A stretch of 34,731 nucleotides of DNA from Methanoregula sp. (lineage in GTDB: Archaea; Halobacteriota; Methanomicrobia; Methanomicrobiales; Methanospirillaceae): positions 1-34,731 of the forward strand of contig JAPKXY010000031.1 in NCBI GenBank assembly GCA_026394605.1, read 5' to 3'. Numbering within the stretch: position 1 is the first letter of the stretch; every line of letters begins with the position of its first letter. The position numbers and the translations under genes are program-made. Under the pieces are notes generated by a model, which ran no database searches, had not been told where the DNA came from, and was given only the letters and a program-made list of their open reading frames with translations. Shown piece by piece: positions 7,765 through 15,477 of the stretch.

Positions 7765-8201
7765 GGCTCGGTAAAAATTCTCAGATACCGCCAGATTGGG
7801 ATTTGAAAAAAAAGGTAAAATCAGGGTTATTTATACAAGCGGTTAAAACAAACCCTGCACGTCGGTTTTTCAAAGGAAATATCCGGTTTTTGTATACCAC
7901 AGGCGTGACAAAATTTCTCCTCATATTTTATTTTCTTATACTTAACCCAAATTTGATAGTGTTTTTCACAGAGTGGCATCTCACGATCGAATGTATTCAT
8001 CGGTCCCCCACAACGGATACAATATGCCGCTTCTCCCGTTACGGAATCCATAATTTTTTCAACCAATCCTTTATTTTGGGCTTCTTTTAGATTATATGCC
8101 ATTCTTTGTGTAATTCTGTCAGGGTAATCCTTGTGTTCATGTTGTCTCACATCTCTATAAAATTCTTATGTCACGATGGGATGAGAATTTTTTACAGAGC
8201 C
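7765..8201. mobile_element. 437-bp inverted-repeat-bounded element carrying a zinc-ribbon fragment
   Basis: The left end, GGCTCGGTAAAAATTCTCAG (7765-7784), and the right end (8182-8201) are imperfect inverted repeats with one substitution and one extra A. Both ends share the GGCTCTGTA core of the 4018-4279 element. No clear target duplication is visible. The interior holds a cysteine-rich minus-strand reading frame. It may be a decayed insertion element, or a MITE-like unit that captured a gene fragment. Confidence 0.45.
7827..8150 (-). pseudogene. Double zinc-ribbon protein, probably an N-terminally truncated remnant
   Basis: 107 residues from a GTG. Two four-cysteine/histidine clusters are visible: CIRCGG with CEKHY (about residues 44-66), and CHACG with CRVC (about 81-102). 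Similar paired ribbons form C-terminal tails of some archaeal phospholipase-D-like nucleases. The open frame extends only six codons upstream of the GTG before a TAA, there is no ribosome-binding site, and the sequence begins mid-helix (YPDRITQRMAYNLKEAQ). I therefore infer that the catalytic part was lost. The fragment lies wholly inside the inverted-repeat element 7765-8201. A real short zinc-binding protein cannot be excluded. Confidence 0.45.
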
Positions 8202-8388
8202 AAAAAATGTTCATTGCGTTCCACAATGCTGTCACAAAAATACTTCAAGCAACCATGTCGCGTGGTGCTGAACCATTATTGTGATGCCTGCCAGATCATA
8301 CCTGATCACCGATCTATGAACTGTGTAATCCAGACTGGCGCTGTATCCATGGTATGATTTGGGCATCAGAAAGCTGTCGTCAGGAAAC

Positions 8389-8724
8389 TCACGCATGGAT
8401 CATCGTAAGCATCATCCTGAACCGCTGGACTGCCCTGACTGCATGGGGAATATGTGCCGGCATGATGATCATCTGCCCTTTACGTACGTGAAATTCCCTA
8501 CCGGCGATCGTGATCTCCGCTTCGCCATCAATGATGGTCACGATGGCGTCATACGGCGCGGTGTGCTCTGACAGCCCTTCCCCCGTATCGAACGCAAAGA
8601 GCGTGATGGTGCCTGCGGGTTTGTAGACCAGCATCCGGCTCACGACTGAACCGCCCTGATACACTATCAGCTCGTTTGGATCCAGCACCTTTTCTTTCAG
8701 ATCTTCCTGTGTTTTTTCGGTCAT
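8389..8724 (-). CDS. Cupin-domain small beta-barrel protein
   Basis: 111 residues. A single conserved double-stranded beta-helix: the first motif is degenerate (GEGLSEHTAPYDAIVTIIDGEAEI, residues 50-73) and the second contains GQMIIMPAHIPHAVRA (about 83-98), with His residues that could coordinate a metal. Small cupins of this kind act as ligand- or metal-binding sensors or isomerases; the substrate is unknown. The ATG is preceded by AAAGGAT and lies 2 bp after the stop of the polyferredoxin gene, so the two are co-translated. The pairing suggests a role with redox chemistry or its regulation. Cytosolic; no signal peptide. Confidence 0.8.
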   Translation of the reverse strand: MTEKTQEDLKEKVLDPNELIVYQGGSVVSRMLVYKPAGTITLFAFDTGEGLSEHTAPYDAIVTIIDGEAEITIAGREFHVRKGQMIIMPAHIPHAVRAVQRFRMMLTMIHA

Positions 8725-8726
8725 GG

Positions 8727-9524
8727 CTAATCCTTTTTGGCTGTTCCCTTAATCGCCCGTGAGTATGTAAGAGCACCTTCCGCGGGACAGACACGGGTGC
8801 ACCTTCCGCAGAGGTAACACTCCATCTTTGCATCATCCGCTCCCGCTTCTGCGGTGGGGCACACCTGTTCGCATTTACCGCATTGGATGCAGGCATCGGT
8901 ACGCCGGATCTTAAAAAGGCTCGCTGCAGCTGCAAGCGAGAGCAGGGTGCCAAACGGGCAGACAAGCCGGCAGAACGGACGGTAGAAAAAGAGCGAGATG
9001 GCAATAAGGATGACAAAGACCGTAAAGAACGTTGAACTGAAATCAAGGTAAAAGAATTCCTTAATCCCGAAGACCCGCAGCAGGGCAACCGAGAACACGA
9101 AACCGGCGATGAGGAATGCGATAAAGAAGATGCCCCGGATCATCATGGCAACCTTTTTTTCCGCTGCGCTGGTTGTGCGTTTCGGACCGGTGTAGATAAG
9201 CTCCTGTATGGCGCCAATCGGGCAGAGCTGCCCGCAGAAGATCCTGCCGGCAACAAACGTAAGCACCATAAAGAGGGCGATGAGCCCGCCGACAACAAGG
9301 ACCGACGGTCCGCTGGGCCCCGGCCCACCCCCGATAACCGCCTGCTGGAACTGGTGCGGCACCATCGGCGAAAAGATACAAAAACCCAAAAACACTGTGA
9401 TAAAAAGGAAGAGATAGGCAATAGCCCGCGTCATCGTACCATTATACCAGACATAGGCAATGACCGGCAGCGCAATGAAGGTATAGATCAACCCAATAAT
9501 CTGGGAACTACCCGAAACGACCAT
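8727..9524 (-). CDS. NapH/MauN-type membrane 4Fe-4S ferredoxin protein
   Basis: 265 residues. About four to five membrane helices (10-55, 73-93, 128-150, 163-182) surround two CxxxCP motifs, C97GQLCP and C185RLVCP, that are diagnostic of the NapH/CcoG/RdxA class. Two complete ferredoxin motifs follow in the C-terminal domain: C212, C215, C218, C222 and C236, C239, C242, C246. The family passes electrons between membrane quinone-like carriers or ferredoxins and soluble enzymes; the methanogen partner is unknown. The ATG has GGAGG 8 nt upstream, and an AT-rich TATA-like stretch follows at 9556-9575. It forms a two-gene operon with the cupin. Confidence 0.88.
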   Translation of the reverse strand: MVVSGSSQIIGLIYTFIALPVIAYVWYNGTMTRAIAYLFLFITVFLGFCIFSPMVPHQFQQAVIGGGPGPSGPSVLVVGGLIALFMVLTFVAGRIFCGQLCPIGAIQELIYTGPKRTTSAAEKKVAMMIRGIFFIAFLIAGFVFSVALLRVFGIKEFFYLDFSSTFFTVFVILIAISLFFYRPFCRLVCPFGTLLSLAAAASLFKIRRTDACIQCGKCEQVCPTAEAGADDAKMECYLCGRCTRVCPAEGALTYSRAIKGTAKKD

Positions 9525-9555
9525 AGAACGTTCCTCCGGACATCTCCAGAAATAG

Positions 9556-9575
9556 ATATTTTATGTATAATGGGA
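9556..9575 (-). promoter_or_regulatory. TATA region for the polyferredoxin-cupin operon
   Basis: On the minus strand this reads as ATTATACATAAAATATC, about 35-50 bp upstream of the polyferredoxin ATG, leaving room for a leader that contains the GGAGG site. The rest of the 256-bp spacer up to 9780 shows no gene. Confidence 0.45.
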
Positions 9576-9780
9576 CGGTTTGCAAATTCTTCAAGCTATC
9601 CATGTACAGGGGAAGCGAAAACTCAAAGCAGGAATCATGATCAGGTACCGACCTCGATGTACCACCATCAGGAGGGCTCATACTTTTTTGAGCATTTCTT
9701 TACCATAGGGTACGGAACACTCAACACACGTGTCCCGTAAGAAACATATCTGAAGCCTGATGAAAAGCGAGGCCCGGCGA

Positions 9781-10896
9781 TCAGCTGGCAGGCATTACAT
9801 CCTTTCTCGGGTCAAGCAGGATATCGTAGGGGAGCCGGCTGAGGGCAACCGCACCGAGTGCACCGATGACCCCGTTCCCGCCATGCAATACAACCCCGTA
9901 CTGCTCGGCAGTTGCTTCTGCCACCGGGCGGGTGATAACGCGTTCACGCACAAGCTTCCCGTATTCCCGAAGCCCGAAAGGAACGATGAACCCCTGCTTC
10001 ACCGCGATTCCCCACTCAGGAGACAGGGCCTCTCCGGCGACAAATTTTTTTACCTTTTCAATAAGTTCGAAAAACTTCTCGGGTTCCACTGCAACCTCGA
10101 TAAAACTCGCAGAGTTCCCGGCAGTCTTGGTAAAAACGTTCTGGTTTAACATGGCGACATGGTGTGCGATGGGCAGGACTCCGCGGATCCGGCTCACATG
10201 AGAAAGGAGCGCGAGCGCGAGCGCAAACGTTGCACCACCGTGTTTCGTATCAGTGTCATCGATCCCGAGAGTAACATGATGCAGGGCCCGCGTCCAGACC
10301 TTGCCCTCAACAATAATCCCCCTGGTATGCGTTTTTACCCTGCAGACTCCCTCGGCAAGCGCCATCATATCGGAAAGTGAGTACGCGGGTCCGCCGATGG
10401 AACGGATATGCTGGACAATGTAATCCCCCTCCCGTTCAATCCCGACCACGCCGACTGCCGCGAGCGGGGACAAACCCACCTCAACTTCGGTTGTCCCGAT
10501 CCGTGCACACTCCCGCAACAGGGTCCCGTCCCGCTCGACCGAGGAGATTACGCCGCCCGCAAGCAGGTGGTGAAACCCGCAGAACGCGGCACACGCCCCG
10601 CTCATACAATCGTGATAAATTTCCACCCGGTCCCCGTCCAGTGTGGTGAAGAGCCTCCGGCAGGCAGTGGTTGGCATCGCACTGGTCGCTTCGTACCGTG
10701 CGGCACTCCGTCCGCGTTTCTCTTCCCGGATCACGACACACCCCTCCATGACAAGACGGTTTATCCAGTCCTGCGCCGTGCTTCTCGGGATCTGTGCAGC
10801 GTGCTGAATATCAGTTATGGTAAATGTGCCGTTGTCAAGCGTGAACTGCCGCATATGGCGGAGGTATTCACGCCGGTGTTCAAGAACGCTCGACAT
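9781..10896 (-). CDS. HTH-domain protein with DUF1743-like (TiaS / methanogenesis-marker-11-related) domain
   Basis: 371 residues from ATG 10896. The N-terminus is a winged-helix-like DNA-binding region (residues 10-70: TITDIQHAAQIPRSTAQDW is the helix-turn-helix). A middle domain has CMSGACAAFCGFHH, and the C-terminal domain has the LGIDDTDTKHGG motif, which is the nucleotide-binding signature of DUF1743 proteins such as TiaS. TiaS adds agmatine to tRNA-Ile2, but this protein lacks its N-terminal start and zinc ribbon arrangement; it looks closer to the methanogen-restricted marker-11 group. Its function is not established. The start overlaps the homoserine dehydrogenase stop by 17 bp. An upstream in-frame start at 10959 would overlap that gene further and is disfavoured. 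Confidence 0.65.
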   Translation of the reverse strand: MSSVLEHRREYLRHMRQFTLDNGTFTITDIQHAAQIPRSTAQDWINRLVMEGCVVIREEKRGRSAARYEATSAMPTTACRRLFTTLDGDRVEIYHDCMSGACAAFCGFHHLLAGGVISSVERDGTLLRECARIGTTEVEVGLSPLAAVGVVGIEREGDYIVQHIRSIGGPAYSLSDMMALAEGVCRVKTHTRGIIVEGKVWTRALHHVTLGIDDTDTKHGGATFALALALLSHVSRIRGVLPIAHHVAMLNQNVFTKTAGNSASFIEVAVEPEKFFELIEKVKKFVAGEALSPEWGIAVKQGFIVPFGLREYGKLVRERVITRPVAEATAEQYGVVLHGGNGVIGALGAVALSRLPYDILLDPRKDVMPAS

Positions 10897-11866
10897 AGCG
10901 GTCGCGGATAAAGAGGAGGTCTCCAAGAATTGCGCTCGCCGTTTCGATGGAGCCGGCACCCCTGCCGATCAGGGTAATCTCCTTTGCCATATCGGTCTCG
11001 ATGGTTATCGCGTTCAGGGTCCCGTCAACAACAAGCGGGTTGCTTTTTTCAATAATTCGCGGGGCGACCCGCAAAAATCCCTTCTTGGGTATCGCCTCAG
11101 CGATCAACCGGACCGTGCAGTCCTCTTCTTCTGCCAGTCTCATGGCATCTGGCGTGAGAAGATTGATTCCCGTGCGGTCGACGTCATCGAGCTTCACGCC
11201 GTTTCCCCAGATGGTGTTTGCGAGGATCACCAGCTTGATCGCCGCGTCGATTCCCTCCACGTCATAGCTGGGATCTGCCTCGGCATACCCCATCTCCCGT
11301 GCTTCCAAGAGCGCCTGTTCATACGTGAGCCCCTCGTCAGCCATCCTTGTAAGTATATAGTTGCAGGTGCCGTTCAGGACACCGAAAACTGCAAGGATCT
11401 CGTTGCCGGCAAGCCCGTGTCCGAGTGTGTGGAAGATCGGGATCGCTCCGCCAACGGTCGCTTCATACCGCAGGGCGACGCCGTTTTTTTCTGCAAGAGC
11501 CCGCAGCTCTTTGTACGCAAGCGCAATCGGACCCTTGTTGGAGGTGACGATATGTTTTTTCTTTTTTATCGCCTGCATGACATACCCGAGTCCGGGTTCG
11601 CCGGTCATCGCGTTGGTGGGCGTGACGTCGATGAGCGCATCGTAAGGAGCTTTTCTGATCACGTCCAGAGCTGAGATGTTCTTGTCACCACAGCACCCGC
11701 TTTTTTTCTTTTTTTCAAGCACGCGGAAAAGATCAATTCCCGCAGGATCGATGCACCCGCTCTTCGAATCGGCAAGTCCGGTGACACGTATCCCGAGGTC
11801 TTTTTTTGCGATCATCTCCGCAACGCCCCTGCCGACAGATCCGAGCCCGATGATGGCAACCTTCAT
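10880..11866 (-). CDS. hom: Homoserine dehydrogenase
   Basis: 328 residues. The N-terminal NAD(P)-binding fold begins MKVAIIGLGSVGRG with the GLGSVG loop at 7-12. SNKGPIALAY (about 108-117), the glycine-rich GGAIPIFHTL, NGTCNYILTRM and the signature YAEADPSYDVEGIDAAIKLVILAN follow, the last carrying the Glu, Asp and Lys of the active site. It reduces aspartate semialdehyde to homoserine, the branch point to threonine and methionine. The short form lacks its own ACT regulatory domain; a separate ACT protein is encoded immediately upstream with a 4-bp ATGA overlap, probably the allosteric partner. The downstream HTH/DUF1743-like gene overlaps its 3' end. Confidence 0.95.
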   Translation of the reverse strand: MKVAIIGLGSVGRGVAEMIAKKDLGIRVTGLADSKSGCIDPAGIDLFRVLEKKKKSGCCGDKNISALDVIRKAPYDALIDVTPTNAMTGEPGLGYVMQAIKKKKHIVTSNKGPIALAYKELRALAEKNGVALRYEATVGGAIPIFHTLGHGLAGNEILAVFGVLNGTCNYILTRMADEGLTYEQALLEAREMGYAEADPSYDVEGIDAAIKLVILANTIWGNGVKLDDVDRTGINLLTPDAMRLAEEEDCTVRLIAEAIPKKGFLRVAPRIIEKSNPLVVDGTLNAITIETDMAKEITLIGRGAGSIETASAILGDLLFIRDRYVERS

Positions 11867-12375
11867 AAAATCTCCTCCAGCGGCTCAATCAACAGGAGAT
11901 CTTTTTCCTTTGCGACCGTGCGCAGGATGGCAACCGCATCCTCCATATCGTCCTTTGTCACGGACTTTATCGTGAGCCGTGAGGAGGACCGTTCGGTGAC
12001 CGCTGGCATGCTCATCGAAAGTTCGCTCACTTCAGCAAAGCCGGTGGAGTCGATCCGGTCCACGGTATCAGACAGGTCGGTGTGCATCAGGTGCCCGATC
12101 AGAATCACCGTACGCTGGTACAGCAGGCGCTCCTCGCCGATCCGCTGTATGTGGACGCCCTGCTTTTTTAACATGGTGACAAGATCGTCAAGTCTCCCTT
12201 CGGGAAGCTCAAGGACGATCTGGACGTTTAAGGTATCATCGGTTGCATCCGGGTCGCGCTGGTGGATGACGGCGATAATATTTCCCCCGACATCCGACAT
12301 GGGTTTGAGCGCGGCAACAAGTTGCCCCGGCGAATCTTTCATCTCGAGCTTCATGGAGACCTGCACAACGATCAC
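11863..12375 (-). CDS. ACT-domain amino acid-binding regulatory protein
   Basis: 170 residues. The N-terminal ACT fold (MKLEMKDSPGQLVAALKPMSDVGGNIIAVIHQRD, given here only by residues 8-41) contains the DSPGQL turn where amino acids bind. A second, more diverged domain covers 85-165. Such proteins sense amino acids and regulate linked biosynthetic enzymes. The stop overlaps the hom ATG, so it probably supplies feedback control by threonine or a related amino acid to homoserine dehydrogenase. The GTG at 12375 is the longest start; ATG 12354, eight codons in and preceded by AGGT, is an alternative. A TATA-like AAATAAAAAGC at 12407-12417 would leave a very short leader before the GTG. Confidence 0.8.
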   Translation of the reverse strand: MIVVQVSMKLEMKDSPGQLVAALKPMSDVGGNIIAVIHQRDPDATDDTLNVQIVLELPEGRLDDLVTMLKKQGVHIQRIGEERLLYQRTVILIGHLMHTDLSDTVDRIDSTGFAEVSELSMSMPAVTERSSSRLTIKSVTKDDMEDAVAILRTVAKEKDLLLIEPLEEIL

Positions 12376-12406
12376 CTGAGCAGTACTGGAACTGCTGTCA
12401 AGAAAA

Positions 12407-12417
12407 GCTTTTTATTT
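12407..12417 (-). promoter_or_regulatory. TATA box for the ACT-hom operon
   Basis: The minus strand carries AAATAAAAAGC about 32-42 bp before the GTG start, within a 139-bp spacer. The neighbouring T and A runs (12415-12435 and 12480-12505) can also act as terminator-like tracts for flanking genes. Confidence 0.4.
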
Positions 12418-12514
12418 CTTTTTTAAAAAAACCGGCTCAAAGACACAGGGTGTATCTGAGCACCCACGTACTCCTCTTTTAAAAAAAATGATAAAAAAGA
12501 AAAAAAACCGGTCG

Positions 12515-13228
12515 TTACACCGATCCCGGTGCCCCTGTCACGATCCTGATCGCATTGGTAATCTCCTGCAGCAGTTCGCCGGGCAGCCCCATGACCATCT
12601 CGTCATCGGCAATGCCGGAAAACTTCCGCGAGCCGTCGCAGCCCAATGAAAAATTTATTTTTCCCGTAAGATAGGTCTGGGCTGCGGCATCGGAGCAGAC
12701 TGACTGGATGCCGGAGAACTCGGGATAGATCCTGCCGCCAAGCCTGAAGAGCGAGCTCTGGGCGAGTTTGAGCATGCTGCGCGGGTTTGCGACGATAAGC
12801 ACAACGTGCGGCGCAAAGGGAGTCTTCTCCAGCGGGGCATAGAGCGTTGCATAGGTCTCCTTTGCATCGAGGTGGTGAATGCGGTCAATCGTCCGCTTGC
12901 ACGCTGCCCAGCTCTCAAACTTGCCCAACCTGAAATAGAACTGCCCGGACTTCAGGCTCTCCGTGATCTCGCGCAGCCCGAGCGCCCATGCTCCCCCCAT
13001 GCACTCGTGGTTGTCAACCGTCGCATAGAAGATCTTTGCGTCCTTGCGCGCCATGCTCACCATCCCGCAGTGCCGGTGCTTTCCCTCGACCTGCTTCATT
13101 CCTTCCGGGATCAGTTCCTTTTTTGTTGCGAGCATGAGGGCGACCGGCGAGCCCTGCAGCCCGAGATACTTCTTGAGTGTTTCCGAACACTGTGCGTAAT
13201 CTGTTGTTGTTCTTGCTGATTCTTCCAT
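12515..13228 (-). CDS. DUF169 family protein
   Basis: 237 residues from ATG 13228. The family's spaced cysteines and conserved blocks are visible: SPVALML near the N-terminus, HCGMV, HECMGGAWALGL, a central Ala/Pro-rich strand preceding VVLIVANPRSMLKLAQ, QSVCSDA, and the C-terminal LGCDGSRKF. DUF169 proteins are widespread in methanogens and anaerobes and have no assigned reaction; the conserved Cys residues suggest metal or cofactor binding. The start was chosen because AGGAGG lies 8 nt upstream. A longer frame from 13282 lacks such a site. It appears to be a single-gene transcript. Confidence 0.85.
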   Translation of the reverse strand: MEESARTTTDYAQCSETLKKYLGLQGSPVALMLATKKELIPEGMKQVEGKHRHCGMVSMARKDAKIFYATVDNHECMGGAWALGLREITESLKSGQFYFRLGKFESWAACKRTIDRIHHLDAKETYATLYAPLEKTPFAPHVVLIVANPRSMLKLAQSSLFRLGGRIYPEFSGIQSVCSDAAAQTYLTGKINFSLGCDGSRKFSGIADDEMVMGLPGELLQEITNAIRIVTGAPGSV

Positions 13229-13386
13229 ACTACATGCCTCCTGGCGTGTGATACCAGATAGCGGAGTTGATACACTATGCACGTTCCACTCATCGTTTTA
13301 GATAATAAAAATACTGTTCCTGAACATTGCTGAAAGGGATACCCTTGTATATCTGGCGAAAAGGAAAAATTGGTGTGGTAAATCCT

Positions 13387-14199
13387 TCACAACCGCCGGA
13401 GCTTCTTGTCCACCTTTGCAAAGAAGTTCCTGCCAACATCGACAAACAGGGCGGGACGGGGGGACTTTGTGATCTCCAGCACGTCATCAGTCCCCAGCGC
13501 GATGGTCCGCTGCCCGTCAATGACCAGGTCGGCCGGTTTTGCGCTCTCCAGTTTGACTTCGAGACGCCGGTCGGCACTGATCAGGCGGGGACGCGACGAG
13601 AGCATGTAGGGAGCAAGAGGGACGAGCAGGACACCCTCGATGCGGGGGTCGACAATCGGCCCGCCGGCACTCATCGCATATGCGGTCGACCCTGTCGGTG
13701 TACTGATTAAAAGACCGTCAGCGCGGAATTGTTCTGATACAACGCCATCGACAATAACAGAGAACCGCAGCATCTTTGCCGGACGCGTGGTCACGATAAG
13801 AGCTTCGTTGAGTGCATCACCGAGATGTTTGCGATCTCTGGCAAACGCGACCCGCATCCGTTGTTCGATGCTGCATTGTCCTGAAAGGTTCTGCAGGAAA
13901 GGAAGTACTTCCTGCGGTTCGAGGTCAGCGAGGAACCCGACCTCGCCCCAGTTGACCCCGAGAACCGGGATCTGGCGTTCCATCTGCTGGACCGTGCGCA
14001 GGATGGTACCATCCCCGCCCACCACAACGACAAGGTCCGAGGATGCCTCTGAGAAGGTACTCCCTGATTCACCGAACGCACGTGCAGTTTCCTTCTCAAA
14101 CGATACTTCATGCCCGCTGGATCGGAGGTCCTTACCGAGCTGCCGTGTATAGGCAAGTGCATCATTCCCATCGATCCGTGATACGAGGAGTATCTTCAT
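13387..14199 (-). CDS. nadK: NAD(+) kinase
   Basis: 270 residues. The ATP-binding signature GGDGT is at 61-65, followed by the substrate-binding NEALIV block near 130 and the [20 protein letters not shown] signature near 165-184. All are diagnostic of inorganic polyphosphate/ATP NAD kinase. It phosphorylates NAD+ to NADP+, here supplying NADP for the neighbouring biosynthetic dehydrogenases. GAGGTGATG lies 6 nt before the ATG and overlaps the stop of the upstream phosphatase gene (7-bp spacer), so the two are an operon. In some archaea these two activities are fused in one polypeptide; here they are adjacent separate genes. Confidence 0.95.
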   Translation of the reverse strand: MKILLVSRIDGNDALAYTRQLGKDLRSSGHEVSFEKETARAFGESGSTFSEASSDLVVVVGGDGTILRTVQQMERQIPVLGVNWGEVGFLADLEPQEVLPFLQNLSGQCSIEQRMRVAFARDRKHLGDALNEALIVTTRPAKMLRFSVIVDGVVSEQFRADGLLISTPTGSTAYAMSAGGPIVDPRIEGVLLVPLAPYMLSSRPRLISADRRLEVKLESAKPADLVIDGQRTIALGTDDVLEITKSPRPALFVDVGRNFFAKVDKKLRRL

Positions 14200-14206
14200 T
14201 GTTGCA

Positions 14207-14983
14207 TCACCTCAGATATTCAATCACTTTATAGTGAAGTACGCTGTTCGTGGCGACAAGGCACCGTCCGATCGTCACTTCGTTGGGGAACCGTATCGGG
14301 CTCCCGTTCAGGTCGGTCACTGTTCCTCCGGCTTCCATGCAGACCAGCATGCCGGCAGCGGCATCGGTGACCCGGAGCGTGCCCCGGAGATCGATAAATC
14401 CATCGATCCTTCCGCAGCCGATGTAACAGAGTTCAAGTGCTGACGCCCCCAGCAGGCGCCAGCGCCGGATTTTCATGCCCAGCTGCATAACGCGGGTGGG
14501 ATCGAACTTTCTCCCGTAGACGCTCATCGCACACTCATCAAGCTGGGAGGTTTCAGACACCCGTATCGGTGTGGTGCCGCACCGTGCAAATCTCCCTTTC
14601 ATGGCAGAAAACGTCTCACCACTTGCAAGATTGCGGACATATGCCTGCCGGACTTCGCCACCGACTGCATACGCGATCGACAGGGCATAAAACGGGATTC
14701 CCGCAATTGCATTGTATGTTCCATCGATAGGATCGAGAAAGATGGTGCCGTCATTCCCGTCAAACTCCTTCTTTCCGAGCTCTTCACTTACCAGAAGTGA
14801 ACAGATCGGATGTTCTAAAAGAAAGTCTACCACACAGTCCTCGGCAACCCGATCGATCCTTTTCGTCGGGGTCATGTCGGCGCCCATCCCGAGGACGTCC
14901 CCAGCTGCCGGCGTCCCTTTCAGGTCGCAGATGGCGTCTTCTACCGCTCCTGCCACCTGTTCGCACGCAACAAGAAACTCCAT
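14207..14983 (-). CDS. Inositol monophosphatase / archaeal fructose-1,6-bisphosphatase (type IV)
   Basis: 258 residues of the Li+-sensitive phosphatase fold. Metal ligands are seen as SEELG with Glu67/Glu68 and DPIDGT at 84-89 (Asp84, Asp87). [12 protein letters not shown] segment lies near 34-44, and the C-terminal [16 protein letters not shown] replaces the usual WDxAAG. Archaeal members hydrolyse myo-inositol-1-phosphate and fructose-1,6-bisphosphate, serving inositol lipid synthesis and gluconeogenesis. It is the first gene of an operon with nadK and diverges from aIF5A. A TATA-like GCATTAATAAATACA on the minus strand at 15011-15025 lies about 30 bp upstream of the ATG. Confidence 0.9.
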   Translation of the reverse strand: MEFLVACEQVAGAVEDAICDLKGTPAAGDVLGMGADMTPTKRIDRVAEDCVVDFLLEHPICSLLVSEELGKKEFDGNDGTIFLDPIDGTYNAIAGIPFYALSIAYAVGGEVRQAYVRNLASGETFSAMKGRFARCGTTPIRVSETSQLDECAMSVYGRKFDPTRVMQLGMKIRRWRLLGASALELCYIGCGRIDGFIDLRGTLRVTDAAAGMLVCMEAGGTVTDLNGSPIRFPNEVTIGRCLVATNSVLHYKVIEYLR

Positions 14984-15010
14984 GTTTTCAAGCCTACTTT
15001 GTGTGTCCGG

Positions 15011-15060
15011 TGTATTTATTAATGCAATAAAGATAAATTACTAACGTGGTGGAATATAAA
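15011..15060. promoter_or_regulatory. Divergent promoter region, phosphatase-nadK and aIF5A
   Basis: A 97-bp spacer holds TATA-like stretches for both directions: 15011-15025 for the minus strand, and ATAAATTA (15033-15040) or AATATAAA (15053-15060) for the plus strand. If the first plus-strand box is used, the leader contains GGTGAT (15069-15074), 6 nt before the aIF5A ATG. Confidence 0.45.
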
Positions 15061-15080
15061 GAGAACATGGTGATATCTCC

Positions 15081-15458
15081 ATGAAAGACCAGACAGAAAT
15101 CGGAAAGATCAAAGAAGGACGCTATATTGTCATTGAGGACGAGCCATGCAAGGTGGTTGGCATCGCCACGTCAAAGCCGGGCAAACACGGGGCGGCAAAA
15201 GCGCGGATCGATGCAGTAGGCATCTTTGACGGCGTCAAGCGTTCGATCGTGCAACCCGTCGGGGCAAAGACCTATGTGCCGGTGGTCGAGCGCAAGAGCG
15301 GGCAGGTACTCTCGATCGCGGGCACTACAGCGCATCTCATGGACATGAAGGACTATTCGAACTTCGAAATTCCAATCCCCGAGGATCGAAAGGGACATGT
15401 CGAAGTCGGCAAGGAGATTGTGTATATCGAATCCATGGGCAAAAGAAAGATCGACTGA
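15081..15458 (+). CDS. Translation factor aIF5A (hypusine-containing)
   Basis: 125 residues. The N-terminal SH3-like domain carries the hypusination loop SKPGKHGAAKA, with the modified lysine at Lys35. A C-terminal OB-fold domain (about 70-125) follows. The factor promotes peptide bond formation on stalled ribosomes and needs deoxyhypusine or hypusine at Lys35. The next gene, 19 bp downstream, is an agmatinase-family enzyme, which makes the polyamine used for or related to this modification. A T-rich spacer (TTTTTTGGTTTTTTG) separates the two, so partial termination or independent translation is possible. Confidence 0.97.
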   Translation: MKDQTEIGKIKEGRYIVIEDEPCKVVGIATSKPGKHGAAKARIDAVGIFDGVKRSIVQPVGAKTYVPVVERKSGQVLSIAGTTAHLMDMKDYSNFEIPIPEDRKGHVEVGKEIVYIESMGKRKID

Positions 15459-15477
15459 GCTTTTTTGGTTTTTTGCT

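Noticed and set aside
15397-15477. Longer start for agmatinase inside aIF5A
   Set aside because: Ureohydrolases begin near the ATG at 15478, and the extra 27 codons are the overlapping aIF5A sequence in another frame.
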